Below, piece by piece: positions 8,708 through 17,263 of a stretch of DNA of 64,000 bases. The stretch covers positions 558,001 through 622,000 of the forward strand of contig NZ_CP084528.1 in NCBI RefSeq assembly GCF_020410745.1, in the 5' to 3' direction. Source of the DNA: Kaistella polysaccharea (GTDB lineage: Bacteria > Bacteroidota > Bacteroidia > Flavobacteriales > Weeksellaceae). Position numbers and translations under genes: made by a program. The notes below the pieces were generated by a model. That model worked only from the letters and a program-made list of their open reading frames with translations, was not told the origin of the DNA and ran no database searches. Each line of letters opens with the position of its first letter. Positions within the stretch are counted from its first letter, which is position 1.

Positions 8708-9763
8708 ATGAAAAAGAGAACTTTAATTACAATCATAGCCATCATCGTTATAGCGGGCGGACTTTTTTTAATTCTTCAAAATAATAAAAAGAAAAACCAA
8801 GCTGAGGTTGCTATTGTTGCAGAGACGAACGCCGATGTCGCCGTAAGAACTGCAGTAGTAAAAACAGAAAAGATTAGTGGTGAGTTTACAGTGAATGGTA
8901 CTTTCTTACCAAACAAACAAAGTATGATTGCGTCTGAAATTAATGGACAATTAATCGCGCTGAATGTTAAAGAAGGCAGTTATGTAAGAGCCGGACAAAG
9001 CATCGGTAGACTTGCCGGAGAAAAATTAAACGTCAACGTTGGCAATGCAAAAGCCAATTTAGCCCAGGCGCAATCTGCATTAAGCCGATATGAAGCCGCT
9101 TATAAAACGGGTGGTGTGACTGCGTTGCAATTGGATCAGGCAAGACTTCAGGTAAAAAATGCGAGATCACAAGTTCAATCAGCGCAACTTCAATCTGGAG
9201 ACACCAATATTATTTCAAAAATTAGCGGAATTGTCAATCAGAAATTGGTAGAAGTAGGGGCGGTTTTAGCGCCTGGAACACCAATTATCGAGATTGTGGA
9301 TATATCATCCGTAAAGTTGAAGGTAGATGTTGATCAATCTTTAGTTAGCCAACTTGCAGTAGGAAATATAGTACAAGTAAAACCAGATGTTATTGAGGGA
9401 ACGGTCGAAGGTAGAATCACTTTTATCGCACCATCCGCCTCAGGAGCTTTAAAATTTCCCGTGGAAATAACGGTTCCGAACAGTTTCAATAAACTGAGAG
9501 CGGGAATGTACGGAAGTGCAATGTTCAACAATAAAGGAGAAAATACGGTATTAGTTGTTCCGCGCGATGCCTTTGTAGGAAGTGTAAGTGACAATTTAAT
9601 ATTTGTTGTGAAAGACAATATTGCTTATTTGACCAAAGTACAGGCTGGTACCAATTACGGTGACAAAGTAGAAGTTGTAAGCGGTTTAAATGAAGGAGAT
9701 GTTATTGTAACCAGCGGCCAAATCAATCTTTCCGACAAAACGAAAATCAGAATTTTAAAATAA
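8708..9763 (+). CDS. RND efflux periplasmic adaptor (membrane fusion protein)
   Basis: HlyD/AcrA-type adaptor, 351 aa, linking the inner-membrane RND pump to the TolC channel. One N-terminal membrane anchor (TLITIIAIIVIAGGLFLIL) is followed by a biotinyl-lipoyl-like half (SEINGQLIALNVKEGSYVRA), a short helical hairpin (about 110-155, Ala/Gln rich), the second lipoyl half (SGIVNQKLVEVGAVLAPGTP), a beta-barrel and a membrane-proximal domain ending GLNEGDVIVTSGQINLSDKT. The hairpin is short compared with E. coli AcrA. Third gene of the operon, 16 nt before the RND gene. Confidence 0.93.
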   Translation: MKKRTLITIIAIIVIAGGLFLILQNNKKKNQAEVAIVAETNADVAVRTAVVKTEKISGEFTVNGTFLPNKQSMIASEINGQLIALNVKEGSYVRAGQSIGRLAGEKLNVNVGNAKANLAQAQSALSRYEAAYKTGGVTALQLDQARLQVKNARSQVQSAQLQSGDTNIISKISGIVNQKLVEVGAVLAPGTPIIEIVDISSVKLKVDVDQSLVSQLAVGNIVQVKPDVIEGTVEGRITFIAPSASGALKFPVEITVPNSFNKLRAGMYGSAMFNNKGENTVLVVPRDAFVGSVSDNLIFVVKDNIAYLTKVQAGTNYGDKVEVVSGLNEGDVIVTSGQINLSDKTKIRILK

Positions 9764-9779
9764 TCGATTAAAATAGAAT

Positions 9780-12700
9780 ATGAAATTAGTAGAAGTATCG
9801 ATTAAACGACCAAGTGTGGTCATCGTAATGCTTGCCTTATTAATTATTGGAGGACTGTTCAGTTACAAGCAATTGAACTATGAACTGATTCCGAAATTTG
9901 AAGTAAAGGTAGTAACGATATCAACAATTTATCCCGGAGCTTCGCCTTCAGAGGTTGAAAGTACAGTCTCCAGAAAAATTGAAGACGCAGTTTCTTCATT
10001 AGAAGGAATAAAAAAAATACAGTCTAAATCTTACGAAAGTCTTTCTGTTGTTATCATTCAATTTAATAATGAAGCAGATGTTGATTTCGCACTGAATGAA
10101 GCTCAAAGGAAAATTAATGCAATACGCTCAGATCTTCCAGAAGATATTGATGAGCCGTCGCTTTCGCAATTCTCCCTTTCCGATGCGCCAATTGTGAGTA
10201 TGGGAATTACCGCAAACCTTACGCAAAGTGAACTTTATGACTTAATTGATCAAAAAATTCAACCCGAATTTTCCCGAATTCAAGGAGTTGCGCAAATTAA
10301 TATTATTGGCGGACAGGAAAGAGAAATCCGTGTTAATCTGGACCAATATAAACTGGAAGGTTATGGTTTAACAATTCCGCAGGTTCAACAGGTTATTGCA
10401 ACTTCGAATCTTGACTTTCCTACAGGAAGTTTGAAAACCCGAGAAAACAGTACTTTAATTCGACTTTCTGGTAAAATTAAAACAGTAGACGAATTGAGAA
10501 ATCTTATTGTTTCGTCGGTTAATGGGCAGAATGTAAAACTTTCTGATATTGCTGAGGTCCAAGACACGCAAAAAGAAACCGATAAAATTGCGCGCGTAGA
10601 TCAGCAAACCACGATTTTGTTACAGGTTCAAAAACAAACAGACGCAAATGCGGTGGAAGTAAGTGAACGCGTTCGTGCGAAAGTTGCGCTTTTAGAAACA
10701 CAGTATAAAGCGCAGAATCTAAAGGTAAATATTGCAAAAGATACTTCTTTATTTACGTTGGAAGCGGCAAATGCGGTAATCAAAGATTTATTTATCGCGG
10801 TAGGATTGGTAGCATTTGTAATGTTATTTTTCCTTCACAGTTTCCGAAACGCTTTGATTGTAATGGTTGCCATCCCGACATCATTGATCGCTACTTTTAT
10901 TGGATTAAATCTTTTAGGATATTCATTAAACTTAATGAGTTTACTGGGACTATCTCTTGTTGTAGGTATTTTGGTTGATGACGCGATTGTTGTTATTGAG
11001 AATATTCACCGTCACATGGAAATGGGAAAAAATAAAGTTCGAGCAGCTTATGACGGTGCCTCTGAAATTGGTTTTACCGTTACCGCAATTACCTTGGTTA
11101 TCGTGGTTGTATTCTTACCAATTGCTGTTAGTAATGGTTTGGTATCAGATATTATTAGACAATTCTGTGTCACGGTTATTATTGCTACTTTATTGTCTTT
11201 ATTAGTATCATTCACCATAGTTCCATGGCTTTATTCAAGATACGGAAAACTCGATTTGATCAGTAAAGATTCCTTATTTGGAAAAATTATCTACAAATTC
11301 GAAGCAGGTTTAACAAGATTCACGAATTTCATCACTGGAATTTTAACGTGGAGTTTAGGTCACAAAATCAAAACTTTTCTTATCGTTTTATTCCTCTTTG
11401 CCTCCAGTATATTATTGATGGTTTTTGGGTATATCGGTACAGATTTCTTTCCCGCCTCAGACAAAGGAGAATTTCTGGTTCAAATCGAAATGCCGAAAGA
11501 TGTTTCTCTGGAAGAAACAAACTTTATGACACAGAAAGCAGAAGCTTTTCTTAAAAAAGATCCTGCAATCACAAGCATGATTACAACTGTTGGCCAATCG
11601 AGTGATGGAATGGGCGGCGCGCAAGCAACCAATTACAAGTCAGAAATCAGTTTGAAATTAATCGATCAGTCGGAAAGAAATGCGACTTCGAAAGTTTACG
11701 CGGCAAGAATCAAACGTGCTTTGGAAAAAGAATTGGTTGGTGCTAAAATTAAAACGGTGCCGATCGGCTTCATGGGACCAGAACAGGCTCCATTGCAGAT
11801 GACCGTTATTGGACCAAATTTGCCAGAAGTAATGGCATATGCGAAACAGGTAGAAGCACAATTGAAATCTATCGATGGTTCTTCCGAAGTTGATCTTTCT
11901 GTAACAGATGGAAATCCGGAAATTATGGTGAGCGTAGACCGCGATAAAATGGCGCTATTAGGATTAAACGTGGCTACAGTTGGACAAACTTTAAGAACTG
12001 CATTTAGTGGTAACGATTCTAATAAATTTAGAACCGGTAATAATGAATACGATATCAACATTATTTTGGATGAAGCTTATCGAAAAAATATCGATGATGT
12101 GAAGAACATCAACTTCATTAATAGTGCTGGAATGAAAGTTCAACTTTCTCAGTTTGCATCGATTACCAATTCGTCTGGTCCTGCATTATTAGAGCGTTAT
12201 GACAGAGCACCTTCTGTAACAATTAACTCGCAGGTTGTGGGGAAAACGACAGGAACAGTTGCCGCAGAATGGGAAGAAAAAATTGCTAATATTAAAAAAC
12301 CTGCTGGTGTCAGTTGGATTTGGGGCGGAAACATGGAAAACCAAAGTGAAGGTTTTGGAACCCTTGGAGTAGGTCTATTGGCTGCGATCTTGTTGGTTTA
12401 TATGATTATGGTCGTTCTTTACAATGACTTTGTAAAACCATTTATCGTTCTATTTTCCATTCCGTTATCGTTTATTGGGGCACTTTGGGCGTTGGCTTTA
12501 ACCAACCAAAGTTTAAATATCTTTACGATTCTTGGAGTAATTATGTTGATCGGTCTGGTAGCGAAAAATGCGATTTTACTGGTAGATTTCACGAACCACA
12601 GAATGGAAAAAGGGGAGACCATTAATAATGCTTTAATTCAGGCCAATCATGCGAGACTTCGTCCGATTTTGATGACGACAATTGCGATGGTCTTTGGAAT

Positions 12701-12935
12701 GCTGCCTATTGCATTAGCTTCTGGCGCGGCTGCCGGTATGAACAACGGTTTAGCCATCGTAATTATCGGTGGTTTATTATCATCCTTATTCCTAACATTA
12801 ATTATCGTTCCTGTAGTGTACTATATCGTAGTAAAATTAGAAGATCGATTTGCCAACAAGGAAAAAGAAAATTATCAAAATTTGATGGTTGAGGATTATG
12901 AACATCTTCATCCAGAAAATGAAGTTGAATTCTAA
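9780..12935 (+). CDS. RND multidrug efflux permease (AcrB/HAE1 type)
   Basis: Proton-driven inner-membrane exporter, 1051 aa, the normal length for AcrB-like pumps. Proton-relay residues are present: the Asp pair in GILVDDAIVVIENI (D400, D401, TM4) and the Lys in GLVAKNAILLVDF (K929, TM10). The N-terminus (KLVEVSIKRPSVVIVML) and the repeated 6-TM plus porter-domain organisation are those of the HAE-1 family. It is the last gene of the tetR-tolC-MFP-RND operon and is followed by a strong terminator. Drugs, dyes, bile salts or fatty acids are possible substrates; specificity is unknown. Confidence 0.95.
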   Translation: MKLVEVSIKRPSVVIVMLALLIIGGLFSYKQLNYELIPKFEVKVVTISTIYPGASPSEVESTVSRKIEDAVSSLEGIKKIQSKSYESLSVVIIQFNNEADVDFALNEAQRKINAIRSDLPEDIDEPSLSQFSLSDAPIVSMGITANLTQSELYDLIDQKIQPEFSRIQGVAQINIIGGQEREIRVNLDQYKLEGYGLTIPQVQQVIATSNLDFPTGSLKTRENSTLIRLSGKIKTVDELRNLIVSSVNGQNVKLSDIAEVQDTQKETDKIARVDQQTTILLQVQKQTDANAVEVSERVRAKVALLETQYKAQNLKVNIAKDTSLFTLEAANAVIKDLFIAVGLVAFVMLFFLHSFRNALIVMVAIPTSLIATFIGLNLLGYSLNLMSLLGLSLVVGILVDDAIVVIENIHRHMEMGKNKVRAAYDGASEIGFTVTAITLVIVVVFLPIAVSNGLVSDIIRQFCVTVIIATLLSLLVSFTIVPWLYSRYGKLDLISKDSLFGKIIYKFEAGLTRFTNFITGILTWSLGHKIKTFLIVLFLFASSILLMVFGYIGTDFFPASDKGEFLVQIEMPKDVSLEETNFMTQKAEAFLKKDPAITSMITTVGQSSDGMGGAQATNYKSEISLKLIDQSERNATSKVYAARIKRALEKELVGAKIKTVPIGFMGPEQAPLQMTVIGPNLPEVMAYAKQVEAQLKSIDGSSEVDLSVTDGNPEIMVSVDRDKMALLGLNVATVGQTLRTAFSGNDSNKFRTGNNEYDINIILDEAYRKNIDDVKNINFINSAGMKVQLSQFASITNSSGPALLERYDRAPSVTINSQVVGKTTGTVAAEWEEKIANIKKPAGVSWIWGGNMENQSEGFGTLGVGLLAAILLVYMIMVVLYNDFVKPFIVLFSIPLSFIGALWALALTNQSLNIFTILGVIMLIGLVAKNAILLVDFTNHRMEKGETINNALIQANHARLRPILMTTIAMVFGMLPIALASGAAAGMNNGLAIVIIGGLLSSLFLTLIIVPVVYYIVVKLEDRFANKEKENYQNLMVEDYEHLHPENEVEF

Positions 12936-12960
12936 ATTTCACCAATTCATTGACTATTTA

Positions 12961-12996
12961 AAAACCGCTTCAGATTATTTCTGAAGCGGTTTTTTT
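12961..12996 (+). terminator. Terminator between the RND gene and the convergent MATE gene
   Basis: Perfect stem ACCGCTTCAG / CTGAAGCGGT (extended by flanking A and T) with a 7-nt loop and a T-run to 12996. A-rich sequence on the other side means it could also stop the MATE transcript. Confidence 0.9.
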
Positions 12997-13045
12997 ATGG
13001 TATTTTAAATACTAATTTTCGATAAAAGATTGTTTAATCAAATCA

Positions 13046-14413
13046 TTAACTAACCTTTAAATTAGCATCTATTTTTCTTTGTGAAAGTTTAAAGAACCTG
13101 ATAACTAGGAAAACGGCGGAAATAGTTAGTCCTAATCCAAGTGCGATCCACATTCCCCAGGCGCCCATTTCTAAGGTAACACAAAGAAAATATCCTAAAG
13201 GAATTGTAATAATCCAATATGCTACAAAAGTAATCAGGGACGGGATTTTAACATCCTGAATCCCTCTTAAAATTCCCAAAGCAACAACTTGAACACCATC
13301 TGATAACTGGAATAAAGCTGCTATAATTAATAGTTTGGACGCCAATAAAATAACTTCCACATCTTCTGCTTTTGTAAAGAAAGTGGGTAAAACATTACGT
13401 CCGAAAATAAAGAACAATCCACAAAAAACCATAAATATAAAGACGATTTTCAGATTGTTAATTCCTACTTGCTGCAAACCTACGAAATCACGTTCGCCGG
13501 CTTTACGCCCAATCATCACGGTTGATGCAACACTGAAACCGATACTGAGATTAAACGTAAACGACGCCATCGACAATGCAATTTGATGCGAAGCAATATC
13601 ATTGGCAGAAATCAATCCGCAAATAAATGCTGCTCCCGCAAAGGCAGTTACTTCAAAAAACATTTGTAAAGCGGTCGGCAATCCTAAAGTAATTAATTTT
13701 CGGAACATTTTCTTTTGAAATAATTTAGCTTTCAAACTGAAATTATCCATATACCTTTTCGTCGTAGGATGCTTTTTCATCACGACAAACAGAAAAACAA
13801 CCATAAAAATTCTGGCAATAAAAGAGGCGTAGGCCGAACCATCAACTCCCAGCGAATCCATACCAACTCCTTTAATAAAAATGTAATTCAGCACAATATT
13901 GATCACATTCGCAATAATAGTCGCTTTCGTAACTCCTATGGTAAAACTTAAACCTTCCGAAACTTCGCGCATGGTTTGAAACGCCATGAAGGGAATAATA
14001 CTGATAATGGTAATTCTAAGATAGCTTTCTGTATCCGGAAGAATTTTTTCAGGCTGGTTGAGATGATACAATAAAGGCATTGCTAAAAGCATCAAAATAA
14101 CTAACGCAACACCAATAAGCATATTGACCACAAAGCCGTGGCGAAAAACCCGATTAATGGTGGTGTGATCATTTTGAGAATGTGCTTCTGAAACTAAGGG
14201 AGGTATGGCGAGAGAAAAACCTAAGGCCAAAACGAAAATAGAAAAAAAAACCCCATTTGCAAGTGACACCGAGGCCAAAGCATCTGCACCCAAAAGTTTT
14301 CCAACCATAATATTGTCAAAAAGCTGAACAGAAACTTGACCAACCTGAGTGATCATTACGGGAAGGGCAAGCGTAAATAATCTTTTGGAAAGTACGGGAT
14401 TTAGAATTTGCAT
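13046..14413 (-). CDS. MATE family multidrug/Na+ antiporter
   Basis: Cation-coupled multidrug exporter, 455 aa, with about 12 hydrophobic segments in two similar halves. Typical NorM-like segments are visible: LALPVMITQVGQVSVQLFDN at the N-terminus, a GADALASVSLANGVF loop, and ANVINIVLNYIFIKG before the middle of the protein. The second half opens with LITLGLPTALQMFFEVTAFA. Monocistronic, with its own -7 box (TAAATTTG, 14434-14441) and the bidirectional terminator at 12961-12996. Substrate unknown. Confidence 0.92.
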   Translation of the reverse strand: MQILNPVLSKRLFTLALPVMITQVGQVSVQLFDNIMVGKLLGADALASVSLANGVFFSIFVLALGFSLAIPPLVSEAHSQNDHTTINRVFRHGFVVNMLIGVALVILMLLAMPLLYHLNQPEKILPDTESYLRITIISIIPFMAFQTMREVSEGLSFTIGVTKATIIANVINIVLNYIFIKGVGMDSLGVDGSAYASFIARIFMVVFLFVVMKKHPTTKRYMDNFSLKAKLFQKKMFRKLITLGLPTALQMFFEVTAFAGAAFICGLISANDIASHQIALSMASFTFNLSIGFSVASTVMIGRKAGERDFVGLQQVGINNLKIVFIFMVFCGLFFIFGRNVLPTFFTKAEDVEVILLASKLLIIAALFQLSDGVQVVALGILRGIQDVKIPSLITFVAYWIITIPLGYFLCVTLEMGAWGMWIALGLGLTISAVFLVIRFFKLSQRKIDANLKVS

Positions 14414-14433
14414 AATTATAAAAAAATCTGCGG

Positions 14434-14467
14434 CAAATTTACAGCAAACTTTCTACATTAATTCCAA
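14434..14467 (-). promoter_or_regulatory. Promoter of the MATE gene
   Basis: Minus-strand TAAATTTG (14434-14441), 20 nt before the ATG, with a TTG at 14465-14467 after a 23-nt spacer. Confidence 0.55.
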
Positions 14468-14513
14468 TCGCATTTTTAAGTTTTAATACCTTTTAATGAG
14501 AACAGCTATCTTG

Positions 14514-15248
14514 CTACCCATCACTTGAAATGTGTTGCAAATGAAGTGCATTTTTAATTCCCGCAGTTCCGTAGGTATTATTAAAAAAGATAAATAAAGT
14601 GCCTTTAAAATTTTCAAGATCGTTTGCTAATTTTTGCAGTTGCTCCTCAGAGTAAGACGATTTAAACATTTCAGGCACACCATGAAGTCGGTAATAAGCG
14701 AAACATTCATTATTACTTATAAAGTCATCGGGAATATTTTTCGGGATAGAAACTCCACAAAATATGATATTATTTTCCTTTAAAGTATTTTGAATTTCGG
14801 AATTCCACCAAGATTCATGTCGGAATTCTACCACATTTAAAAACCGGTGATCGACAGTCTTTACAACTTTTTCTAAATTTTCAGGTGTATTTTTAAAAGA
14901 CGGCGACAATTGAAAGAGAAAACCAGCCAGTTTATCCTGAAGTCCATCTGCAATATGTTTGCAAAAATTTGCAGTCATTTCAAAAGTATCTTCCAAGCGA
15001 CTAATATGAGTTATGGTTTTTGGAATTTTGATAAAAAACTTAAAATCGTCTGGCGTACTTTCTTTCCACTTTTCCAAAGTTTTTGCCGTCGGTTTTCTAT
15101 AAAATGTCGAATTAATTTCTATTGCTTTTAAATGAGCAGCGTAGTAACTTAAATAGTCTTTGGAAGGCAAATTTTCCGGATAAAATATTCCTTTCCAATA
15201 TCCGACAGAGAAAGAAGAACAACCGATATATAATTTATTTGTCTTCAT
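14514..15248 (-). CDS. DUF72 (YecE-like) TIM-barrel protein
   Basis: Member of the DUF72/YecE family, 244 aa. The start KLYIGCSSFSVGYWKGIFYP, the motif AIEINSTFYRKPTAKTLEKW, FKFFIKIPKTITHI, and the C-terminal YYRLHGVPEMFKSSYSEEQL with IFFNNTYGTAGIKNAL are characteristic. The family resembles a TIM barrel but has no established enzymatic function. The start codon overlaps the end of the upstream gene by 14 nt, implying translational coupling with the unknown protein at 15235-15837. Confidence 0.88.
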   Translation of the reverse strand: MKTNKLYIGCSSFSVGYWKGIFYPENLPSKDYLSYYAAHLKAIEINSTFYRKPTAKTLEKWKESTPDDFKFFIKIPKTITHISRLEDTFEMTANFCKHIADGLQDKLAGFLFQLSPSFKNTPENLEKVVKTVDHRFLNVVEFRHESWWNSEIQNTLKENNIIFCGVSIPKNIPDDFISNNECFAYYRLHGVPEMFKSSYSEEQLQKLANDLENFKGTLFIFFNNTYGTAGIKNALHLQHISSDG

Positions 15249-15837
15249 TTTTTAGTAAACCATTGGTAAGGCCGTCCCATTGCATTTTACTTCCAAATAA
15301 CATTCCTCCTAAAGCCACAATTTTATTACGCACTTTCTCCATTAATTTTTCGTCATCCGTATTTGGAATTTCATTTCTGGCATGAACTTCCGCTGAAATT
15401 TTAGATCCTTCTCTTTTAATTAAAAAATTGGATGTGGCCTGAGAATCTAAAAAGTGCGTCGTCGTTTTACCTCCTAAAAGAGGGTTGTACGTTGGACGAA
15501 CTTGGATAAAAACAGACTCAAATCCCGGTTGATATTCTTCTTCAAACTTCTCAATTCTCACCCAATCGTATCCACCTTCGGAATTGTGTAGAAGCGGAAC
15601 TTTTACGGTAATCAGATCATTTACTTTTGGCTGCAATAAACTCAACTTTCCATTTTCATCTCGGAGGGAGAATTCAGCTTTTTCTATGCCCGCAAAAAGT
15701 TCCCACGAATTAATATCGAGGAAACGTTTGCGTACCAATTTAAAATGTTCAATCGCTGCTGCTTCATTAGCAAATACCATTTCAGAAGAAGCATCACTTT
15801 GCGCACCGTCGAACTGGGGTGGAATTTTTGGGTCCAT
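15235..15837 (-). CDS. Conserved protein of unknown function upstream of the DUF72 gene
   Basis: A 200-aa soluble protein that I do not recognise. No signal peptide or membrane segment; the N-terminus is Pro/Gln/Ala rich (MDPKIPPQFDGAQSDASSEM). A middle region contains GGYDWVRIEKFEEEYQPGFE and VFIQVRPTYNPLLGG, and a late region is rich in charged residues. The mix of beta-prone segments suggests a single compact domain. It overlaps the DUF72 gene by 14 nt and lies 20 nt after the PfpI gene, so the three are probably one operon with a shared, possibly stress-related, role. Confidence 0.75.
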   Translation of the reverse strand: MDPKIPPQFDGAQSDASSEMVFANEAAAIEHFKLVRKRFLDINSWELFAGIEKAEFSLRDENGKLSLLQPKVNDLITVKVPLLHNSEGGYDWVRIEKFEEEYQPGFESVFIQVRPTYNPLLGGKTTTHFLDSQATSNFLIKREGSKISAEVHARNEIPNTDDEKLMEKVRNKIVALGGMLFGSKMQWDGLTNGLLKNEDK

Positions 15838-15857
15838 GAGGTTAAAATTTATACAAT

Positions 15858-16394
15858 TTACTTTCCGAATTCTTCAATAATTCTAGCATTAAAAGCTGGC
15901 AAATCTTCAGGTGAACGGCTCGTCGTTAAATTTCCATCGGTAACAACTTCTTCGTCTACCCAGTTTGCACCTGCATTTTTTAAATCTTCAGAAATTGATT
16001 CATAAGAAGTCATTTTTTTGCCTTTTAGAACTTCAGCATTGATCAATGTCTGCGGTCCATGACAAATTGCAGCTACAGGTTTTTCAGCATTGAAGAAATC
16101 CTTTACAAATTGTACCGCGTCTTTGTTTGCACGAACAGCATCAGGATTAATAACGCCTCCTGGTAAAAGCAAAGCATCGTAAGAATCCGCTTTTGCTTCT
16201 TTTACGGTTTTATCGACAGAAACTGAATCACTCCATTGGTGATCTTTCATTGATTTAATCTCCCCAGACTTTAAGGAAATAATTTCAATGGTTGCTCCCG
16301 CATCTTTCAAAGCTTTAACGGGGCTGTCGAGTTCAGATTGTTCGTAACCATCTGCGGCTAGAACTGCTATTTTTATATTGGATAAATTTGACAT
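15858..16394 (-). CDS. DJ-1/PfpI family protein (type 1 glutamine amidotransferase-like)
   Basis: PfpI/YhbO-like protein, 178 aa from ATG 16394. The nucleophile elbow is AAICHGPQ with the catalytic Cys. The preceding strand DALLLPGGVINPDAVR and the C-terminal EVVTDGNLTTSRSPEDLPAF are typical of the PfpI branch, whose members have been described as proteases, glyoxalases or deglycases in stress responses. The longer frame from 16487 was rejected: its first 31 residues are unrelated hydrophobic sequence and it would start inside the terminator hairpin of the upstream gene. Probably the first gene of the PfpI-unknown-DUF72 operon. Confidence 0.9.
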   Translation of the reverse strand: MSNLSNIKIAVLAADGYEQSELDSPVKALKDAGATIEIISLKSGEIKSMKDHQWSDSVSVDKTVKEAKADSYDALLLPGGVINPDAVRANKDAVQFVKDFFNAEKPVAAICHGPQTLINAEVLKGKKMTSYESISEDLKNAGANWVDEEVVTDGNLTTSRSPEDLPAFNARIIEEFGK

Positions 16395-16471
16395 AATAAT
16401 GATTTTAATTAAACGGTTAATTAGTGAAGAAATCTTTAGTAAAATTTCAATATAAATTAACCTTATTTTAG

Positions 16472-16497
16472 AAAATAAAAGCGGCACATGGCCGCTT
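16472..16497 (-). terminator. Terminator after the DUF892 gene
   Basis: Minus-strand hairpin: 7-bp stem AAGCGGC / GCCGCTT (16479-16497) with a 5-nt loop, followed on the minus strand by a T-rich tract (16472-16480). It lies 6 nt past the stop codon of the 16503-17039 gene. Confidence 0.8.
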
Positions 16498-16502
16498 ACA
16501 AA

Positions 16503-17039
16503 TTATTTTGCTTTGATGTTGATTTCAGTTTTTGCCAACTTCGTCAAATCTTTGTCGCATGTTTTTTCTTCTTTCAATGTCTCTAATAAAAGTTTCAAAA
16601 CATCTTTCTCCCCAAGAAGTTTCGCGTAAGTTGCTAGTGTACCGTAAGATGCAATTTCATAATGTTCAACTTTCTGTGCTGCTGCAATAATTGCCGCATC
16701 ACGTACTGCACCTGGCTCAGTTTCTTCCATTATGCCTTTTGCTTCTTTAACTAAACCATCCATTGCATCGCATTTTACAGCTTGTGGTTTTAATTTTAAA
16801 GCTTTAAATGCACTCTCCAAACGTTTTACCTGACCTTCAGTTTCTTTTAAATGTCCTTGAATTGCTGTTTTCAGATGTTGAGAAGTAGCATTCTTGGCCA
16901 TTTTTGGTAAATTTTTCACAAGAGCTTTTTCTGCCCAGTATAAATCTTTTAAACCGTCAACCATAAAATCTCTAAGCTTGTCGGCTGCGTCAGCTTTGGG
17001 AGCAATTTTTCCTTTTGGTGTTGTTGTTTTCTTTGCCAT
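16503..17039 (-). CDS. YciE/YciF-type ferritin-like protein (DUF892)
   Basis: DUF892 ferritin-like four-helix protein, 178 aa. After a Lys-rich tail (MAKKTTTPKGKIAPKADAAD) come the family hallmarks: LRDFMVDGLKDLYWAEKALV, then KTAIQGHLKETEGQVKRLES and AAAQKVEHYEIASYGTLATY, which supply the Glu/His set expected for a di-metal site. These proteins are linked to general and osmotic stress in other bacteria. It has its own terminator and precedes the PfpI operon. An 8-bp perfect inverted repeat lies about 46 nt upstream of the start. Confidence 0.9.
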   Translation of the reverse strand: MAKKTTTPKGKIAPKADAADKLRDFMVDGLKDLYWAEKALVKNLPKMAKNATSQHLKTAIQGHLKETEGQVKRLESAFKALKLKPQAVKCDAMDGLVKEAKGIMEETEPGAVRDAAIIAAAQKVEHYEIASYGTLATYAKLLGEKDVLKLLLETLKEEKTCDKDLTKLAKTEINIKAK

Positions 17040-17084
17040 AATAATATATTTAATTTAGTGTTTTAATGAAAATTTTGGAGAAAT

Positions 17085-17103
17085 ATTGAATTGAGAATTC
17101 AAT
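17085..17103. repeat. Short perfect inverted repeat upstream of the DUF892 gene
   Basis: ATTGAATT / AATTCAAT with a 3-nt centre, in the promoter region of the DUF892 gene. It could be an operator, but it is AT-rich and short enough to be chance. Confidence 0.3.
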
Positions 17104-17195
17104 TTCAACACGTTTTCAAATGCATATTAGATGCCAAAACTTTTTTTGAACTTATCAATTTCTCAAAAATAATTCTAAAAAAACACTTGTAAACA

Positions 17196-17230
17196 TAAAA
17201 AAAAGACCAGCGTAAAAATACGCTGGTCTT
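17196..17230 (-). terminator. Strong terminator after the NtrC-like regulator
   Basis: 12-bp perfect stem AAGACCAGCGTA / TACGCTGGTCTT (17203-17230) with a 4-nt loop and a run of nine T on the minus strand (17196-17204). Confidence 0.92.
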
Positions 17231-17263
17231 AATTTATAATGATAAGTTTAACTTTATTCTATC

